A DNA stretch of 64,000 nt from Nepenthes gracilis (lineage: Eukaryota; Streptophyta; Magnoliopsida; Caryophyllales; Nepenthaceae): the NCBI GenBank assembly GCA_033239525.1, contig BSYO01000026.1, positions 2,852,001 through 2,916,000 on the forward strand, written 5' to 3'. Made by a program: the position numbers and the translations under genes. Below are positions 60,031-64,000 of the stretch, one piece after another (positions within the stretch are counted from its first letter, which is position 1; each line of letters starts with the position of its first letter). The notes beneath the pieces are model-generated. The model saw only the letters and a list, made by a program, of their open reading frames with translations, made no database searches and had not been told where the DNA came from.

Positions 60031-60940
60031 CGTTAGAGGTGCCACCCCCTTCCGCCTCTGTGCCTTTGACAGAGGGGAGTGGTGACGACGATCGATTGTT
60101 GGAAGAGATGGGAGCTTCCATCTCAGAGAGCACTATTGTTGGTGGCGCTGTTTCGCCCGAGTGCTCGTGCTCTGGAGCAGCAAGAGGTTATGGGAGACCT
60201 TCTGGCCTTGAGTCTATTGGATCTTCTTGTCCCCTTGACCGTGAGGTAAGATTCTACCAACTCTCGCCCTCCGTAGTTGCGCTTCTCAGCGATTTTTTTC
60301 TCCTGACTATTCCTTTCTACTCTCTTGGTCGTCACAGGGGATTTTCTGTAGTTTGGAGGAGGATGTCCACTTTCTAGAGCAAGAGGTTTCCCGCCTCCTA
60401 CGAGACTGTGTCAACGGAGAGGAGATGAAGCGGAGAGTCAAGGCTATCGTCAGTGAGGCGCTCCAAAGTCAGGAGCAGGTCAACTATCTCAACCAAACTC
60501 TATCTGAGTCCAAAGCCAGGGCGGAAGGGCTTTCGAACGTCCACGCCTAGGCCCTGGCCCGGATTGCTACACTTGAGAACGAGGCCTGGGCGAGTCAGCA
60601 GTGACTCTTTGACCTAATGGATGTGAGTGCTGAACGGGAGAGGGAGCTAATGTCTAGACTTCGTCTAGAGGAGGTGGCCCCATTGCTAAGTGGGTGATTT
60701 CAGGAGGGCGTCAGTCTCGATCGGCGTATAATCTCCCTGGCTGCTCTAGACTTCCCTGCCAGCTATCTTGATGTGAGGAATGTCAGAGTCAGACATCGGG
60801 AGGACCTCATTATTTTTTCAGAGGAGAGACCGCACTCTTTGGGGGATGATCACTCCGAGTAGCCTGTAGGAGGACGTAGTGTCTTTGTTTTGTTCTGAGT
60901 CCACTGGACGCTATCAATGTATGATGCAGCCTTTAATAAA
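60031..60940 (+). pseudogene. Spliced antisense gene remnant of the Tat-like element, right part
   Basis: Opposite in strand to the element's gag. A Ser/Gly-rich segment ends LDRE at 60245 with donor GAG/GTAAGA. A 92-bp intron (60246-60337) ends CGTCACAG. The next exon reads GIFCSLEEDVHFLEQEVSRL and then a long heptad pattern (VNYLNQTLSESKARAEGL, ARIATLENEAW), with a TAG at 60548 and a TGA near 60602. AATAAA at 60935-60940 is a suitable poly(A) signal. A predicted coiled-coil protein of unknown family; its upstream part was split off by the Tekay insertion at 60025. Confidence 0.5.
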
Positions 60941-62460
60941 ATAATCCAACGATGTTGATCGTTGCAATTGCATTCTTCTTGTGTGCTGATCTCTTTTGCC
61001 CAACTTTTGCCTTGATTGTTGTCGCATGCCGTGCAATGTTGGCCTTGACATTGCCATTTTAGTGCTTAACCGCTGTCATCCGAACCAAGCAAGCTGACGG
61101 GGCCTAGGTGTCGAAAGAGTTTCAGAACGCTGCTAGGGCCATCGTGGGATCCCACTCTGAGCCCCCGACGTCAAAGGCCTTTGGAGCCAAAAGAATCATT
61201 GAAGCTGAGGAGGTTGCAGGGGCGTCAACGTCAGTACCTCTTGGAGCTAGGGTCTTGGCATCGGATTAGGATTTGTCTCCTTTTGGTAGGCAATCTGACT
61301 GATAACATCGGATTTTTTAACTGTTGATCTCCATCTAGCATGTGCTGGTGCCAATGGTTGTTGGAACTGAAGGGTCCACCAGGAGGGCCGTCTGACCGTC
61401 ATCTGCCCTGAAGGGAGCCCCCGGTTGGAGGGTGGTCTTCCTTTGGACCGGTAGATGTCTTCTGCCTCTCGGCTGGGTGGCTCGCCTTGCATATATTCAG
61501 TTTGCAATGGGGCAAGCAGGCCGAGGTGATCAACTTCAATAGCACCATTGTTTTTGGGCGCGATTTTTGCCCCTTCTTTTTTTAGGGGGCGCCTTGGCCC
61601 TCTTCTACTCGTTCTCCCTAGAGAATGTCATGGCACGACAGTTGGTGAGCCTCGCTCAAGGTGATGGGATTTTTAGACCATGGTCATCGAGATCTGGCGG
61701 AGTCGTAGGTCGTCGCCCGCATGCTATCACTTTGGTGCTCTATCTTGTCCGAAGGACGTCGCTACCCGCATACGTCTGAGCCTAGTCCGCCGACCATGGC
61801 TGGCTGATGGTGTTCATCCTATCGGGAGTCACCATATGCATACTTGAAAAAACCCCCTAAGATTTTATTGGCCGCCTGATGGGGGGACCGATGCCTGGCT
61901 TATGAGTCCCCCAGGCTGGAGAGTTTTGACCGCTTTTAGGCTGTTCAGCTGCTTGAGTTGGGTTTCTTTGACCTTTAGCAGGTCAATTTTACTAGTGAGC
62001 CACAGCTCACCCAATTTAGCAGTAGCCTAGGTCATTTGATTTCATGTGATGTCATGTAAGCATTCATGCAAATACACGCATGATGAACATAGTAGCTACT
62101 TCATTGATTAAAGTATGACACACATTACAAGCATGCTTAGTGATGCATGCTAAGCGTACCTGGACTCAGCACGTGAAAGCGGGTGGTGCCCCGCAAGGTG
62201 GGTGGTGCTCGGTATCTTTAGGACCAATCGTTGCCCTGGGCACATAACTGTTACGCATCATGGTGGAGGATCGCCGAGACGAGAGACAGTCCTTCTCGTT
62301 TTAAGGGGTGGCCTGTGCTTATTGTTAGTTTTGTCGGTTGTCTCTCCTCTCCATTAGACTAGGTCTCCTAACTCGGATTGTCAAGGTGGCGATCTTGGGT
62401 CGTAACTTCGCAAGGCCTACTGCTGATCGTCCACTGCGTGATCTGGTCGTGTCCCGGGCA
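60941..62460. other. Interior of the Tat-like element, no domain recognised
   Basis: Protease, RT and integrase of the element should lie on the - strand in or beyond this stretch, but no DTG/DSG, xDD or HHCC pattern was found. Frames at 61247-61507 (-) and 61567-61779 (+) have no recognisable motif. Confidence 0.45.
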
Positions 62461-63540
62461 TCCTTAGACATTCAATGTTGAGGGCTGCCGAGTGGGCGGA
62501 GACTTTCGATTTCGAGGCCGAGCCGTCTGTTCCTTACTGGGGCAAGGCCGTGGAATGGGGCAAACCTCCTTGTTCAAGGATTCCCGTGGTTCCCCTCTCT
62601 GCCTTCGTCCTACTCCACCGAGGGCCTGCCTCATCTTCTGTAGGAACCCTGTGAGGTGCCCTTTCTCGATCAATCTCTTGATTTCTTTTCACAGTGCTTG
62701 ATAGCCTTCGATGTCATGGCCCATGAATCGATGGTAGTTACAATACTTCGATGGCTCTCTCGCCTTTGGGTTCTTGGCAAGCTTTGGCTGCTTCAAAAAC
62801 TTCTCTTCTCGGATCCTCTCTAGGACATTGGTCTGAGAGTCACTCATAGGGTTTCGTCTTCTAAGCCTGGTCCCCTTGCGAGCTCTTGCTCTTTTTTGGG
62901 TTGGTGGTAAACTGTGACACAAAACTGTTGCTGAACTCCTGGAACGTCCAGATGGAGTCTTGCGATAAAACCAAATCCGAGCATCTCCTCGAAGCACGAT
63001 CGGAAAGCTTGGGCACGTAGTGGCCTCGTTTAGGCCCCAAGAGCCTATTTGGGCTCGCAAACGGTGCAAGTGGTTGACCGGATCGGAGCTCCCACTATAT
63101 GGCTCTATGGACAATATTCGGAGCTCGCTGGCGAGTGCCTAAGATTGAATCTCTTTTGCAAAAGGCAAACTTCCCGGGTTCATGGGGTTTCGATCGACAT
63201 CTTCCTCGAATCTGCTCAGTCGCATTTCCTCAGGCTCCTTCTCCGCCTGGGGGAAGGACGCGACCTTCGAGACATCAAGGGGGATCCTTGCCTCTGAGTG
63301 GTTCAGCGAGGGGTGTGAATCCATGCAACCATCTACCCACGGCCGTTGAACGTAGCAAGAATCTTCTCCGCAACTTAGGGTCCATTGGTTGTCGCAGCGG
63401 CGGTGTAGACCTTGTGTCGATCGTCGGTTCAATGCTTTGGAAGGGAACCAATCCTCCTTCTGGGAGCGGGCCTCTCGGCTCGAATCCTCCTCAATGCCAA
63501 GGTGGATGGGTTGGTGACGCATCATTCGACAAGCCACACT
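62461..63540 (-). pseudogene. gag remnant of the Tat-like element
   Basis: From the 5' side: NPGSLPFAKEIQS near 63150 corresponds to the PFT..I start of Tat/Athila gag. SIEPYSGSSDPVNHLHRLRA and FPIVLRGDARIWFY at 63110-62950 are the core gag boxes. Near 62740, KYCNYHRFMGHDIEGYQAL is the C..H...GH....(C) variant zinc knuckle, with its last Cys replaced by Tyr. Frames shift at least twice and a central portion appears deleted. The 202-codon + strand frame at 63099-63707 is only its antisense shadow. Confidence 0.75.
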
Positions 63541-63761
63541 TTCTACCGATCCCCTCCTCTGCGACGTGCACTGTGTGGGGGCATGAGGAGCCCCTAGCCC
63601 ACAGTCATTGGCACGCTGAGTGCAGGTTGTACGCCTCCCTGACTACCCCTTGGAGTTGTCGCCAAGGAAAGTATCGTTTCCAGTTGAAGTGTGTGTCGGA
63701 GTATTAGCATTGGCTGTACTTGTTTAGTTGGTGAATGGCGGTCAGGCTTTTAATTATTTTT

Positions 63762-63776
63762 CACAGACAGCACCAA
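63762..63776 (-). other. Primer-binding site of the Tat-like element
   Basis: On the - strand TTGGTGCTGTCTGTG directly follows the LTR. It differs by two bases from the TTGGCGCCGTCTGTG sequence seen at this position in many Tat-lineage elements. Confidence 0.7.
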
Positions 63777-64000
63777 TGATGCATCCTTGGTGCCCAGATT
63801 GTGGTACGAATTAAGGAGCCACTCTATTTTCCGCTGCGGGTTGAGTTAGAGCGGGTTCGATTTTCATCTTTGTTAATCTAGAACCCATTCACCATAAGTT
63901 ACAAACAAGAGGTTAGAGAATTGATAAAACTCATTCTCTGATTTATCATTTGACGCTTAAGTTAGAAATATTTTCAAGAAAATAGAAAGATGTAATGAGG
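63777..64000 (-). repeat. 5' LTR of the Tat-like element (truncated by the window edge)
   Basis: The first 224 bp align with the left LTR from 47339: TGATG start, TACGAATTA, GAGTTAGAGCGGGTT, ATAGAAAGATGTAATGAGG. The rest lies outside the window. Confidence 0.8.

Larger units (their letters stand above)
47339..64000 (-). mobile_element. Tat-like LTR retrotransposon lacking recognisable pol (runs off the window)
   Basis: Its left LTR begins at 47339 and the second LTR begins at 63777; the starts align (TGATG...TACGAATTAAG/AGG...GAGTTRGAGC). A primer site of the Tat type (complement of 63762-63776) puts the 5' LTR on the right, so the element is on the - strand. A gag remnant lies next to it. 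No protease active site, reverse transcriptase or integrase of its own was found. Instead, + strand (antisense) gene remnants fill the interior, recalling the antisense extra ORF of Tat-lineage elements. A complete Tekay element is nested at 50833-60025, so about 7.5 kb belongs to this element. Confidence 0.75.

Noticed and set aside
63099..63707. 202-codon + strand frame
   Set aside because: It is antisense to the gag remnant, whose - strand frames contain the conserved gag boxes; no domain on the + strand.

Overview
The window is nuclear DNA of a flowering plant, most likely a eudicot. It is AT-rich, has one gene split by canonical GT-AG introns, and is packed with plant LTR retrotransposons. 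No bacterial operons, CRISPR arrays, rRNA or convincing tRNA genes were seen. All calls come from reading the sequence; no alignment or search was run.

The only complete host gene is PDAT1, phospholipid:diacylglycerol acyltransferase, on the + strand at 25126-44841. Its six coding exons join in frame to 681 residues. The lid region, catalytic Ser258, Asp583 and His636 and the N-terminal membrane anchor are all present. Intron 1 is about 11 kb because an antisense solo LTR (26307-28161) and an antisense chromovirus (29048-35655) sit in it. The chromovirus carries a further non-autonomous element (30326-32193) that has picked up part of an RRM gene. Intron 4 holds a relative of that element. 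Two further exon-like segments with good splice sites lie downstream of the stop codon (46009-46127 and 46341-46407) and may be spliced 3' UTR. A short open frame at 1-162 may be the 3' end of another gene.

Left flank (163-24270): two TRIM elements (951-1391; 18539-18911), a 166-bp tandem duplication, a ~51-bp GC-rich minisatellite, and a truncated Tekay-like element (9175-12487). Next comes a non-autonomous element with related arms (12488-17881), itself carrying a 2.6-kb solo LTR (13414-16006). A third Tekay-like LTR (19838-21667) and three weaker LTR-like blocks follow.

Right flank (47339-64000): a large Tat-like element on the - strand, cut by the window edge. It has a 3' LTR, a gag remnant and a primer-binding site, but no recognisable pol. 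On the opposite strand it carries gene remnants, one with an apparent 92-bp intron and a poly(A) signal. A complete but decayed Tekay/Del-type chromovirus (50833-60025, 5-bp duplication ATCAT) is nested inside it.

The most useful observations are the captured RRM exon, the spliced antisense gene remnant in the pol-less Tat-like element, the possible spliced PDAT1 3' UTR, and a recurring splice-donor-like motif inside several LTRs. I saw no clearly new biological system.
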